NCBI RefSeq assembly: GCF_947179165.1
Contig: NC_077242.1
Location: 22,663,097 to 22,727,096 of the forward strand
Direction of reading: 5' to 3'
Length of the DNA: 64,000 nt
Source: Solanum dulcamara
Lineage: Eukaryota > Streptophyta > Magnoliopsida > Solanales > Solanaceae
The position numbers and the translations under genes are program-made. A model generated the notes under the pieces. It was not told where the DNA came from, did no database searches, and was given only the letters and a program-made list of their open reading frames with translations. This document shows positions 8,973 to 20,799 of the stretch, in pieces; position 1 is the first letter of the stretch; every line of letters begins with the position of its first letter.

Positions 8973-11874
8973 TCCCTCTGGTAAAACTTTTTGACTTTTG
9001 AAATATACTTTTTGAAAAAATCTGAAATTGAATCTTGGAAAACAGATTTGTTTTGAAAATTTGGCATCTCCTTTAAATCTCATGAACTTTTGGGGAAAAA
9101 GTTGAAATGAGAAATCTTAACAGTTATCTAGGTTGATTTTACGATCTTTGATTACCCATTGATTTATCCATATAAAGGGAGACACAAAGAGACAAAAAAA
9201 AAGACAAGAGAAAAAACAAAGAGAAAACAAAGAAAGAAAAGAAAAGAAAAGAAAATATTTTTACCTCATATTTTAACACCTCCAACAAAAACAAAAGAGT
9301 TTCTAGCATACTTTGATATTCTGTTTCTAGTTTGTCTTCACGGTTCAGATTTTTATATACTTATTTTTTCTAACTAAGGTATTCAGGTTAGTTCCAACCT
9401 TTCTTTATATGTTAGTTTATTATTTTAAAAATGTTCTTGCTTTGTTTGTTTACTTTATCGAAGTAAAATCATATGATCATATTATACCTCTATATTTGTA
9501 TATTGCTTGTATTTTCTTTATGGTTTAGCAGGGTTTGGATTTCAAAGTTCAAGACATGAAGAGTTCATTTGGAACAGGATCCAGATGGTTTTAGTTTCTT
9601 GTTTTATTATTTCTATTTGTGTATTATTCTTGCTTAATTATTTTTGGCATGTAATAATAAACTTTGTATATAATAAATGGGGGAGAATACATGGGGAGGG
9701 AATATACTTGCTACTTGCTGTATTTATTTATTTTTTTAGTTTATCATGAATTTATGTGTGCTTAGGATACATGTGATCTAGTTATACTACTCATTTTCAC
9801 ATGCTTGGGTCCATTTATTCATGATATAAATATTTTAATTTTTACAAGATATTTGCTTTAATAAAAAAAATAGTCTAAGAATAGTTCGCTAAATATCGTT
9901 TATCATCATATATTTTTTTTATATATATATATATTTGTCTATTTTATATGTGTTATCTTTGTTTATTAAATGATAAATCTCATTAAAATAATTACTTTGA
10001 TGATATTTCTACAATATAACTTGCCTTTTAAACTTAAGACCATGTTTATAGTTTCAAACAATAACTTTGTCATATTAACTATTTAGACATTATATGTGTA
10101 GGATCTACTAAATGATTTTGAATATGATGACAATCATATTTAGATTTAAATGTCATTTCATTTAGACATCATGCTCGTAGGATTTTATAATTTTAATATA
10201 TCATGTCGATATATATTTTAATTAATATTTTTAACATACCAATTTGTATAAACATTACGTCTATAGGAGTTACAATTTTATTATATTATGTTTATATATA
10301 TTTTAGTTAATATTTTTAACATACTAATCATTTAGAAATCACGTGCATAGGGTTTTATGTTAGATATCATATAATAAATCATGTCTATAGGACCTAATAA
10401 ATATCTAAGTATTTATAGTGTTAAGGGCCTTGTTGAATTATTTTTTTAGCTCGTCATAATGGATGTAATAAATATTGGCAAAATATATTATTAAGTAGTT
10501 TCAATATGAAATAATTCCTAACTTGAAAGCATGTCATTGGGGTATAGAAATTATGAGTAGGTTTTAATAAATATCCTGGTGTTATTCCATTTTGAAATCA
10601 TATCTACGTTTTTTTAAAAATAAATTTTCATTTCATCCAGAAATCATATCTATGGTATTTTAATAAATCTTTAGCATGTTATTAACTAAAATCATATTAA
10701 TAGGATTTGAAACACTATTAGTTAATAACTAAAACTATCAAGCATGCCTCTTTTATTATAATAACCTTAGTAATTAAATTTGCCCATATTATTCAATTTT
10801 TTATATTTATGATACCTACGTCTGATTGTATGCACACGCACATAATTATATCATGACCTTCACAACTTATCCGTGTCTTCAAGTATGTTAATTAATTAAA
10901 ATAGAGGCTTATTTGAGATTTTACGTGCTAGATACCGTCTTATTTGTTTTGTTTGACGATGTGTTTAATTAGGATGCCTATATTTTTTTTAGTCTAAAAC
11001 CTATCTTAATAAGTACGTCCAATGCCTCTTGGATATTGAGTTGGGATGTTAGATACCTTTTAGGACGTTTATTTCTTTTAGATTGTTTTAGGATTATAAT
11101 AATAAATAAACTTCGGATGGGTAGGGATAGATAGGCCCTTCGGAAATGATGAAAGTTGACCCGAGCAGAAAAATGATAAAATACTATATTTTTGTCTTCC
11201 GATTAATAAGTCGGCGCTGATCCAAAGAATGTGAATACATAAATATTTTTATCCCGTCTATTTTAAAATATTTTTTATTGATATATATTTGGGTAGTTTG
11301 ATGTTAAAAACTAAATTGTTTTCTTTGAGGCATCACTAATTTCTATTGTCTTTACTCTCATTTAATTAGTTAATAATATTTATTTATCCTGTATTAATTC
11401 TAACATTAATTGTTTAGTTTAACTTAATTAAATTCCTTGAAGAGAAACCATTTTTTTCATGATCATTTGTTTCATTTAAATAATTTATTTAAATTATTCC
11501 TCTTTTATTTAATTATTTTATACCAAGCCTATTACTCTTATAAATTATCTTAAATATTTAAAAATTTATATTTCTTTCAAATTGTTTAATGCTTCAATTA
11601 TTGCTAAAACATATTTTTCCAAAGTTATTCAAATAATTTTTAAATTGTTGGACAACCGCATGTTAGCGGCTATTTTAAGTGCTAAAATCTTCTCAAAATA
11701 GTAATATGAACCTCGTACCTTTTTTCTCTGAATTTTTAAGACCTAAATCTATTAGGGTCTTTTAAATCAAGTTTTCTTAATTTCTTTAAAAAATTATGTG
11801 GCGACTCTTCTTTTACTAAAATTGTTTTTTTCTCTATAAAGTTGAAATTGATACACTCTTTTTTCGTCATAACA
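8973..11874 (+). mobile_element. Long Tat/Ogre-like LTR remnant
   Basis: The right end (about 11645-11874) matches the ends of the better-defined Tat-type LTRs. It has 'gacaaccgcatgttagcggc', a stretch around 'ttctcaaaatag', 'tattagggtctttt', 'tgtggcgactct' (11800-11811) and 'cgtcataaca' ending at 11874. Upstream, a TATA-like 'catataaaggg' at 9170-9180 and a purine-rich leader (9180-9300) look like an LTR promoter and R region. No matching left end (TGTTGACACC) was found; it may lie left of the hAT insertion or be lost. No coding frame of note is present. Confidence 0.5.
10081..10710 (+). repeat. Degenerate repeat of a 'catttagaaatcatgtctataggatttta' type motif
   Basis: About nine diverged copies of a phrase built on 'ta(g/a)a(c/a)atca', then 'tgtctatagga', then 'ttttaataaat' recur, for example near 10081, 10160, 10247, 10329, 10373, 10592, 10637 and 10684. 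Spacing is irregular (roughly 45-150 bp). It looks like an old amplified segment inside the LTR remnant. Confidence 0.45.
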
Positions 11875-13960
11875 GTTGTACTCTCAATCCTGACGTTTCA
11901 AAACAATTCTTTCATGCCAAGATCAATTATGGAAATTTTACTCCCCCGAATTCAATTTCGTAAAGTTGTACATGCTCCTTAATATCTTGGCTATCAAATC
12001 AAATGATCAAACTCATAATTTAATCTCTCATCCATTATCATATTACCCCATACCTCACCTAATTCAGATTTTGATCAAGTCTGGCCTAGACTCGAAATTT
12101 TTAAGTTACTAGTCGAAAGTTTTCTGGCCCAAATTTCTTTCCCAAATGATTATCCATAACGACGGGAACATGTCATTACATAATCTAATTCTACGTATCT
12201 TTTGACTCTTTTTGTTTATTTCTCTTTTTATCTATATCAATTCAGAAGAGGACTCATATAGTATAATATTTATTTATTTATATCTCAAAAAATAATTTAT
12301 TCTAGCATATAGTATACTATTAGTCTTTGAAATATATTATTGTGGTATATTATGATACTCATATGATATATCATATATTGGTAAGATATCATAGAGGACT
12401 CACAGTTTATTCTTTAAAAAAATAGTGATCAATCATCTATGATATCATATACTGTTAGAGTGTTATAGATGACAGATTAATTCATTCAATAAAAATATTA
12501 CTTAGCCTTGTATGATGTTCACATGGTATATATCATACTCTGATAGAATATCATAAACGACTTGCTTATTCCTTCAGAAGAAAACACTCTCTAGTCATCT
12601 GTCACACTCAACTGATATATATCATATATTGACAGAGTATTATAGAAGATTGTTTATTCCTTCAAAAAAGGGTTCAATCCTCTACAATACCGATCAAGTA
12701 TATATCATATACTAACAAGGTATCATAGAGGACATGTTCATTTTGATACTTTAATTTTTATCTCTTTTAGCAAGCTTTACTTGTAAATAAAGGATAAAAA
12801 ATGGAGTCATATTTTAGATATAATTTTATTTGTATTTGCAAAAATTTAAAAATTATAAAAATATGTCTCTATTAACTTATATTTTAATAAATAAACTGGT
12901 CACTTTAGCTATCTATGATACTTACATTACATGGTATCATCAAGACTGATTTATTTCGTAAACAAATACTTTTCAATCTTGTATGAAACCCACATGATAT
13001 ATTAATACTAATAAAATAACATGGAGGACTATTTATTTCTTCAAAAGAAAAAAATTATAAAAAATACTACAAAGTTTAAACTTAATTTTAATGTTTTAAT
13101 TTTTGTATCATATTTCGCTGTTTAATTTTTATTAAATTTTTTTTATAAAAAATTTAATAAAATTTTAGATACAAAGTAAGTTTTGTTTTCATTTGCAAAA
13201 GAAAAAAATTATAAAAATATATTTTCTAATTGATTCAGAGAATAATAAATAAGTAATAAATTATCTTTTGAGTTTTAAACTGAATAAATATAAGTGAGTA
13301 TTTATTTCTAATATTAATATCGTAAAAAAATAAAAATAGACGAAGGGAGTAAAATATTTTCTTGGTGCAATCAGCTCATAATGGATTTGTACATATGAGC
13401 ACCATAAATTTGGACTAATAATAAATATTGTTGTTGCTCTTAATAAAATCCCCTTAATATAAGTAGAATTTATCATCTGTCAATATTTAATTATAAATAT
13501 TATTTTATTTATTTATATTTATGTGATGGTATTTAATTGATTACAATGTTTAAAAATGAAAGGAAGGTCATGAAATTTGTGTGTCAAAATAAGTTATAAA
13601 TATTTATATTGTTATAAATCATTTCATTAAGAATTCAAAAAAGGCTTTAAATTGATATATTAATAAATATAAAAGGTTAACATTTTTTAATGTAAAATAC
13701 TATAAATCACAAATTAAAATCTGTAAAAATCATATAAAAAATTGGTTGACTATCCAAATTCTATCTGTGCCACATAAGTTGGACAGAGAGAGTAACATAT
13801 TATTTAAAAATTATGTAACTATAAGTCACAATAATTAACAACTTAAAATTATTGTTAAATTATACTATACAAAAATTTGGGTGGCTTTCCAAATTTCATT
13901 TGTGTCACATAAATTAAGACCTATTGAGCAACATATTTGGGGCCCCATGCTAACACATGT
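11875..13960. other. AT-rich intergenic sequence with degenerate repeats
   Basis: No gene is recognised. It holds the 85-90-bp degenerate repeat listed separately. Near 13740-13800 and 13865-13940 two diverged copies of a phrase (gtggct.tccaaat...tgtg.cacata...gagcaacat) occur. 'gacgaagggagta' (about 13338) and 'ggacagagagagta' (about 13781) resemble the CGGAGGGAGTA terminus of mariner-like MITEs, but no inverted partner was found. Confidence 0.4.
12340..13040 (+). repeat. Degenerate 85-90-bp tandem repeat
   Basis: Copies of a core like 'atatcatatactgatagagtatcatagaggac' appear near 12366, 12441, 12530, 12617 and 12702 (spacing about 75-89 bp), with weaker copies near 12935 and 13000. Between cores, 'ttattccttcaaaa(g)aa' also recurs. 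The array is too diverged to fix a consensus by eye. Confidence 0.6.
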
Positions 13961-15270
13961 TGTAACAACTCGTTCCGATCGTTATGAGTAGACCGGATGA
14001 TGAAAGAATTGAGCCAGAATTTTTTTTGGGTAGTAACTTAAAATTTTCAGGTTAGACCAGTCTCACATGAAATCTATGTAAGGTGGGCTATCTAGTAATG
14101 GATTGGGGTTAATGTCTAAGCTTGTATTTGATTTTATAATAGATAAGGTGTTAAGGAGTCCGTAGGACTTATCGGAAATGAATTCAGGTGAGTAGAACCC
14201 TTGATATCGAACTTGGCATGAAAGGGTTATTTTAGAATGTCAAAGTTTGAGGTTGTATTGCGAAATGGGGGTTTGGGAGAGAATTTCCGAGTCTTTGTCT
14301 CCGTCAAGCTTGTATGGCGGGTTGGTGGCCGCTATAGCGGGCCAGTCACGAATTAAAGACAGAAATCCCCAAAATAGTTTTTATTTTTGCCACTTCATTG
14401 TTGGGAGAGAAAGAGAGAGAGGTGACTTAGGCCTATTTTCTTTAATTTTTCTTCAATTTTTGCGATAAAGATACGTTAATTACTCCCCTGACTTGTATTT
14501 TGATACTTGATCTTAGAATCTATAGTGAGTATCTTAGGGAAGGGCTATTAACCAGAAATTAATGGTGAAAAAAGCTCCAGTAGGGTGGGATGATCATGAA
14601 ATTGGCCAATGATTAGGATTTGAGTTATAACTCGGATAATTTATGCCATTAATCATTAGTTATTATATTTTGTATTTGTTTTAGACCAAGAACAAGTCAA
14701 GACACTTCAAAAAGGGAAGCTTAGATTCTTTAGAGCATTCAAGCTTGATCGAGGTAGGTAATGGCTGTATTTTTCCTGTTTATGTTATATATGCTTGTTA
14801 ACTATTTCGTTAGTATCGTATGCATGATATATGATAGGGGAAAATGAACATGAATTGAAATGGTAATTGTGATCAAATTGCATGCAATGAATGTGTTACT
14901 TGATGTACAACTAAGATTGTTATTCATTGTGGTTGTTATATGTTGAAAAATAATTTTAAAATTGATTTCAACTTTTAGAAAATAACAACTTAAAAATGAG
15001 TCGTCACTTAATTTTTTTAAAAAAAATTAAAAAAACTTAATTTAAAATTTTTTAACATATTAAGTCTTAAAAATTTTAAAAAAAAGGATAAGAATTCAAA
15101 TTTTCACTTTGAGGTGTTAACACTCAAAGGGGCCACCAACGTGTGGTTATCCGGCGATTTGAAAACTATTTGACTAATTTTGAAAAAAATACTTATAAAT
15201 AATAAAGACGTTTGAAAAATATTTGAAAGACATGTCAACTTAAGATACTTGGAATAATTTATAAAGAAAG

Positions 15271-15600
15271 TAAACTTTATCGAAAAAAAGTGACTAAGTA
15301 GAAAAAAGAAAAGCAAACGTTAAAATTATTTGAAGGAAAACAAAAACTCAAAATATTTAAAGCAAATTAGGAGTGATTAATACTCGAGTAAAATATAATT
15401 AAGGAAAAACACTTGAATTGTTTCTAACATATAATAAACTTTATCGAAAAAAAGTGACTAAGTAGAAAAAAGAAAAGCAAACGTTAAAATTATTTGAAGG
15501 AAAACAAAAACTCAAAATATTTAAAGCAAATTAGGAGTGATTAATACTCGAGTAAAATATAATTAAGGAAAAACACTTGAGTTGTTTCTAACAGATAATA
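15271..15600. repeat. 164-bp tandem duplication
   Basis: The block starting 'taaactttatcg' at 15271 is repeated from 15435 with only a few changes (for example aattgtttctaacatata against gagttgtttctaacagata). The near-identity suggests a recent local duplication inside the Tat LTR. Confidence 0.9.
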
Positions 15601-17306
15601 ACTTGAGAATTTTTGAACAAGTAAAGGATTTTTGATCAAACACTTAAATAAATAAAGAACGAGAGCCAATAAAATCTGGAAAGCACCCTTATAAAAAAAA
15701 TTAGCTTCTAGGGGAATTTAATTAGATTAATCTAAAAATTGAGTTAGCGTTAACAAATAACAATCACAAGAATAAACAATTACATAGAACAAATAATAAA
15801 TTTAGGTTTTTTGTCCAAATTCAAACAGTTGGGCTTAATAGGCCCAATCTTGAACCTGTCCTAATTTTCTAACAAAAGGTCTGTTAGATCAATGGGTTTC
15901 AGACCATCTTTATCATCAATTCTTTTGGACTGCTGCTGCACTTGGGCTTTGACCCATTTCTGTCATGTATACACTGTATACAATGGCTTTATACCCCTGT
16001 TGTATCATGTATATAGGGCGTATATCATATGCATATACATTGTATCTTAGCAGTATAGAGCCCAACTTCGATCTTCAACACTTTTAAATCAGCTTCGGAG
16101 ACCTGTACATTGGCTTCCATTTCCAAAATAAGAATGAGGCTGACTCGATAAGAGAAATTTGAGCCTCCATGGCTCAAACTCGGAAATGCATAGAGGAAAA
16201 ATAATCCATAAGGGACTCGGGTAGAGTTCACATGTAACAAAATAAAATCACATTAGCTAAGTAACATGAGATAGAATTATTCTAACACATTTTAAGAGAA
16301 TGAACAATCACTAAAACCACTCAATACATTCGAATATAGTCAAACATAAACAATATTGATAATTCAAAATTTAATTAACTAATGAGATAAATTAGGTGTT
16401 TCATTCAACAACTATTGGAATATTATGATGAGAATAAACCATAAATACAATTATAAATTTACATGGCAAGTAGGAGCACTAAGATACAGTAAACATGTAT
16501 ATCCTAAACAGTGACATTTATGCATGAAAGACTCAAATAAGGCTAAATCAATTTGCCAAACACAAAACAATCATATGATGAGGTAAAAAAAGAACAGGAA
16601 AAGACTACTACATCCTAAAAATCAAATGAATACTCTTGAATACTGCTTCTAATAGAGACTAGAACTAGTGATAAGATAAAGATTAACACTTTCTACTAAT
16701 AAAATGGTTCAGCACAAAGCTATTATTATCAAATACCATATTTTAAACCAAATTCAATTTCATTACAAATAATAAATCATTTAGCAAGTTTAGCATTACA
16801 ATGACTAAAAACAATCATAATTTAGCTATCAAAAGGTTCACAGTAAACATGTGCTTAGATAGTTATCATCCTAATCTTCACAACACATTTTAATAGTCTA
16901 AACAGGACAGATTTAGCCATTGTTTCTTCAACTTAGCAAGTAATTAAAAGTAGGAAAGAACAAAAAATGGAGAAATTGATAGTTTTTATATTTGATTAAG
17001 ATACAACAACAACAACAACAACCACCCAGTGAAATCCCACATCGTGGGGTCTGGGGAGGATAAAATGTACGCAGACCTGACTCCTACCAATGTAGGACGG
17101 CTGTTTTCGAAAGACCCTCGGCTCAATAGAAGCATAGAAAAAGGTCAGACAAGAATATTAAAAATAGATAAGTAGATAACGAAATAATCAAAGCACAAAA
17201 AATAGTAGGTATTATTAGATAATAACATAAATACCATAAATCAGAGTACAAGAAATCATAGTGCATTAATACGCCTACGAATAAGGGGGAATAATGCCAC
17301 TATGTA

Positions 17307-19531
17307 CTAGCCTTCTACCCTAATGTGTGTCCTCCACACCCTCCTATCTAAGGTCATGTCCTCAGTAAGTCGTAAATGCACCATGTCCTGTCTGATTACC
17401 TCTCCCCAATATTTCTTCGGACTACCCCTACCTCTTCTGAAACCATCCATGGCCAACCTCTCACATCTCCGCACTGGTGCATCTGAGACTCTCCTCTTTA
17501 CATGCCCAAACCATCTCAGTCGCGTCTCCCGCATCTTGTCTTCCACCGAGGCCACTCCTACCTTGTCTCGAATAGCCTCATTTCTAATCCTGTCGCTCCT
17601 GGTATGCCCACACATCCATCTCAACATTCTCATCTCGGCAACTTTTATCTTTTGCGCGTGGGAGACCTTAACTGTCCAACACTCCGCCCTGTATAACATA
17701 GCTGGTCTAACCACCACTTTGTAGAACTTGCCTTTAAGCTGTGGTGGCACCTTCTTGTCACACAACACACCGGAGGCGAGCCTCTATTTCCTCCATCCTG
17801 CCCCAATACGATGTATGACATCCTCGTCGATCTCCCCGCTACTTTGCATTATAGAACCAAGGTACTTAAAACTACTTTTCTTTTGGATGACTTGGTCCCC
17901 GAGCCTTACTTCCGCGCCAACCTCCTGAGGTGTCTCACTGAACTGACACTCTAGGTACTCTGTGTTGGTCCTACTCAGCTTAAACCCTTTAGACTCCAAG
18001 GTGCGTCTCCAATCTTTCAGCTTAGCGTTAACTCCGCTATGAGTCTCATCGATGAGGACTATGTCATCCGCAAAAAGCATACACCATGGCACCTCACTTT
18101 GAATTTGCTGCGTCAATACATCCATCACCAAGGCAAATAGAAACGGACTAAGAGCTGATCCTTGATGCAACCCCATCACAACTGGGAAGTGTTCTGAGTC
18201 TCCTCCTACTGTCCTTACCCTGGTTTTGGCACCCTCGTACATGTCCTTGATCACCCTTATGTACGCTAACGGTACACCTTTAGCCTCCAAATATTTCCAT
18301 AGAATCTCTCGTGGAACTTTATCGTAAGCCTTTTCTAAGTCGATGAATACCATATGCAAGTCTCTCTTCCTCTCCCTATATTGCTCTATTAGTCTCCTCA
18401 TAAGATGAATGGCTTCCGTAGTTGAGCGTCCCGGCATAAATCTGAACTGGTTCTCTGAAATAGACACACCTCTCCTCACCCTCATCTCCACCACTCTTTC
18501 CCACACTTTCATAGTATGACTTAGAAGCTTGATACCTCTATAGTTGTCGTAAATCTGGCTATCCCCTTTGTTTTCGTATAAAGGAATCATAATGCTCGAC
18601 CTCCATTCTACGGGCATCGTTGCAGTCATAAAAATGACATTAAATAACCTAGTCAACCATTCCAAACCTACCGAGCCCGCACTCTTCCAAAATTCTCCAG
18701 GGATCTCGTCAAGTCCAGTCGCTCTTCCCCAGCGCATCCTTCGAACAACACCTTTAACCTCATCGATCGTAATACTCCTACAACCCCCAATATCGTGACT
18801 CCTTCCTGTATGTTCCAAATCTCCCAACACAATTTCTCTGTCCCCTATGTCATTCAAAAGTTTATGGAAGTATGACTGCCATCTTTGTTTGATAAGGGTC
18901 TCCTTTACCAATACTTATCCGTGCTCGTCTTTAATGCACTTCACTTGATCCACATCGCGTGCCCTTCTCTCTCGAGCCCTGGCTAGCCTGAATAATTTCC
19001 TGTCCCCGCCTTTCTCTTTTAGTTCAGCATAAAGGCGTTCAAAAGCTACCATTTTTGCCGTTGTAACCGCCGACTTCGCCTCCTTCCTCGCTATCTTATA
19101 CAGTTCCCCATTCTTCCACTTCTCCACCTCATCCTTGCTCTCCATCAACTTAGCATACGCCACCTTCTTTGCTTCCACTTTCCCTTGCACTTCTCCATTC
19201 CACCACCAGTTCCCTCGATGCCGTCTACGACTACTTGTCGAGACTCCTAACACTTCCCTTGCTACAACCCTAATACAACTAGCTGTCCTATCCCACATAC
19301 CGTTCGTATCCCCACTACTATCCCAGGCCCCCATACCCTTCAATTTCTCTCCCATCTCTAGGGCACTAACCGTTGTCAAACTCCCCCATCTGATCCTAGG
19401 TCGTTCTTCCCCGACCCTCCTCATCTTTGTCATCTTAATCCCTAAATCCATCACTAAGAGCTTATGTCGGGTTGTAAGGTTATCGATCGGGATGACCTTA
19501 TAGTCTTTGCACAAACCTTTATCATCCTTCC
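17307..19531 (-). pseudogene. RTE LINE reverse transcriptase and C-terminal region
   Basis: One frame runs through the linker, reverse transcriptase and C-terminus, broken by only two nonsense codons: a TAA near 18912-18917 and a TAG near 17781-17786, where the family normally has Trp. RT motifs in order: [80 protein letters not shown] and MLFADDIVL (the catalytic FADD). The C-terminus carries the RTE-typical [25 protein letters not shown] and [11 protein letters not shown]. The gene copies LINE RNA at the nicked target. With the frameshift and two stops this copy cannot make the full protein. The short plus-strand frames here are shadows. Confidence 0.88.
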
Positions 19532-19546
19532 TAAGGAGTAAAAAAT

Positions 19547-20254
19547 CTATTTGATTTTAGCCATTGAGCTATGGAAGGTTACCAAGTGGTCCTCCTTCTT
19601 TGAGAAACTCGAGTTGGCTATCACTAACTTGAAAGCTCTTGCGAAATCCAAAAGTGAGATTCCTCCTCTATTTCTGTCCCCGAAGCCAAAGCCCCCATGC
19701 ACATCATCATACCTTCCTGAAATAGACCCGATGTACCCATTGAAATCCCCTCCCACGAAAAGCTTCTCAGTAGGTGGTGTGCCTACCACTAACTCGTCCA
19801 AATTCTCCCAAAAGCGCCTCTTATCCTTCTCGCGTAAGCCCGCATGCGGCGCATAAACACTAATAACGTTCAACGTGATCCCTTCAACGACCATTTTAAT
19901 CGACATCATCCAATCATTGACTCTCCTAACCTCCACCACCTGATCCCTTAAATCACTGTCTATTAAAATGCCTACCCCATTCCTATACTTTGATTTACCA
20001 GAAAACCAAAGCTTATACCCGTCTACCTCCTTAGCTTTAGAGCCTACCCATTTTATCTCCTGGACACAAGCTATATTAATCTTCCTCTTTTTTAGAATCT
20101 TAACAAGTTCTATGGATTTACCCGTTAACGTCCCAATGTTCCAAGAACCTATTCTCAATCTAGACGCTCCTTTAACCCACTTACCCCTCCTTACCCTCAT
20201 CCCCGTCCATGAGCGAGAACATGATCCTAGTCTACCATCACTATCCAAAGCCAC
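19547..20254 (-). pseudogene. RTE LINE endonuclease region
   Basis: The first part of the LINE polyprotein, an exonuclease-endonuclease-phosphatase domain that nicks target DNA to start target-primed reverse transcription. Visible motifs: GSWNIGTLTG (catalytic Asn region), CVQEIKW (metal-binding Glu), ISVYAPHAG, GGDFNG, and the C-terminal part ending HSSMAKIK. A stop follows at 19547. The family's continuation (IDFLLLRK, then CKDYKVIP) lies in another frame directly after, so a small indel in an A-rich run (about 19545-19555) broke the frame. The usual start is uncertain; the first ATG here gives MALDSDGRLG. The rest of the protein is the next feature. Confidence 0.85.
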
Positions 20255-20580
20255 GAAAATGCGTATGAACTAATAAATTATTCGGGGGTCTAAAGTCGGC
20301 AAAATATAACGATAAGTATATGAACAAAGAATAGATATATAAAGATGTAAAAACCGGAGGTACCAACTCCGGTAGAAATGAACCTGGTTGCCGCCGGAAA
20401 ATACTGCTCACGTCATAGTACTGTTCACGTCGGCGTATGAAGTTGAGTTGCAGCAGTTGTAGCGGTTGCTCGTCACCGGAAATCCAGATCTGTACACCTG
20501 AAGAAAAAAAAAGGTTTCGCCGAAAAAATTAGAGCTTCGCCGGAATTTGATATTTAGATCTAGATCTATAATGATCTTGA

Positions 20581-20793
<213 letters not shown>

Positions 20794-20799
20794 TAAACC

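Larger units (their letters stand above)
17003..20560 (-). mobile_element. Nearly full-length RTE-clade LINE
   Basis: Minus-strand LINE. The 3' end is the (CAA)n/(TTG)n tract at 17003-17022, preceded in its own sense by 'ggtctgcgtacattttatcc' and 'ccccagaccccacgatgtgg' type sequence, the same 3' end as the fragment at 38938-39702. It encodes an apurinic-type endonuclease (20254-19547) and a reverse transcriptase with the RTE C-terminal region (19531-17307). The 5' end is not sharp; 5' UTR-like sequence runs to about 20560, before the H3 fragment. No clean target duplication was found. Confidence 0.82.

Noticed and set aside
9159..9377. Lys-rich 72-codon frame
   Set aside because: Encoded by an A/G-rich leader of an LTR remnant; low complexity only.
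13320..13960. Possible MITE with GGAGGGAGTA-like ends
   Set aside because: The two candidate ends point the same way and no inverted partner or TA duplication could be found.
14247..14468. 73-codon frame in the gypsy LTR
   Set aside because: No family resemblance; lies in non-coding LTR sequence.
17323..17928. Plus-strand frames opposite the RTE reverse transcriptase
   Set aside because: Shadows of the minus-strand LINE gene, which has clear RT motifs.
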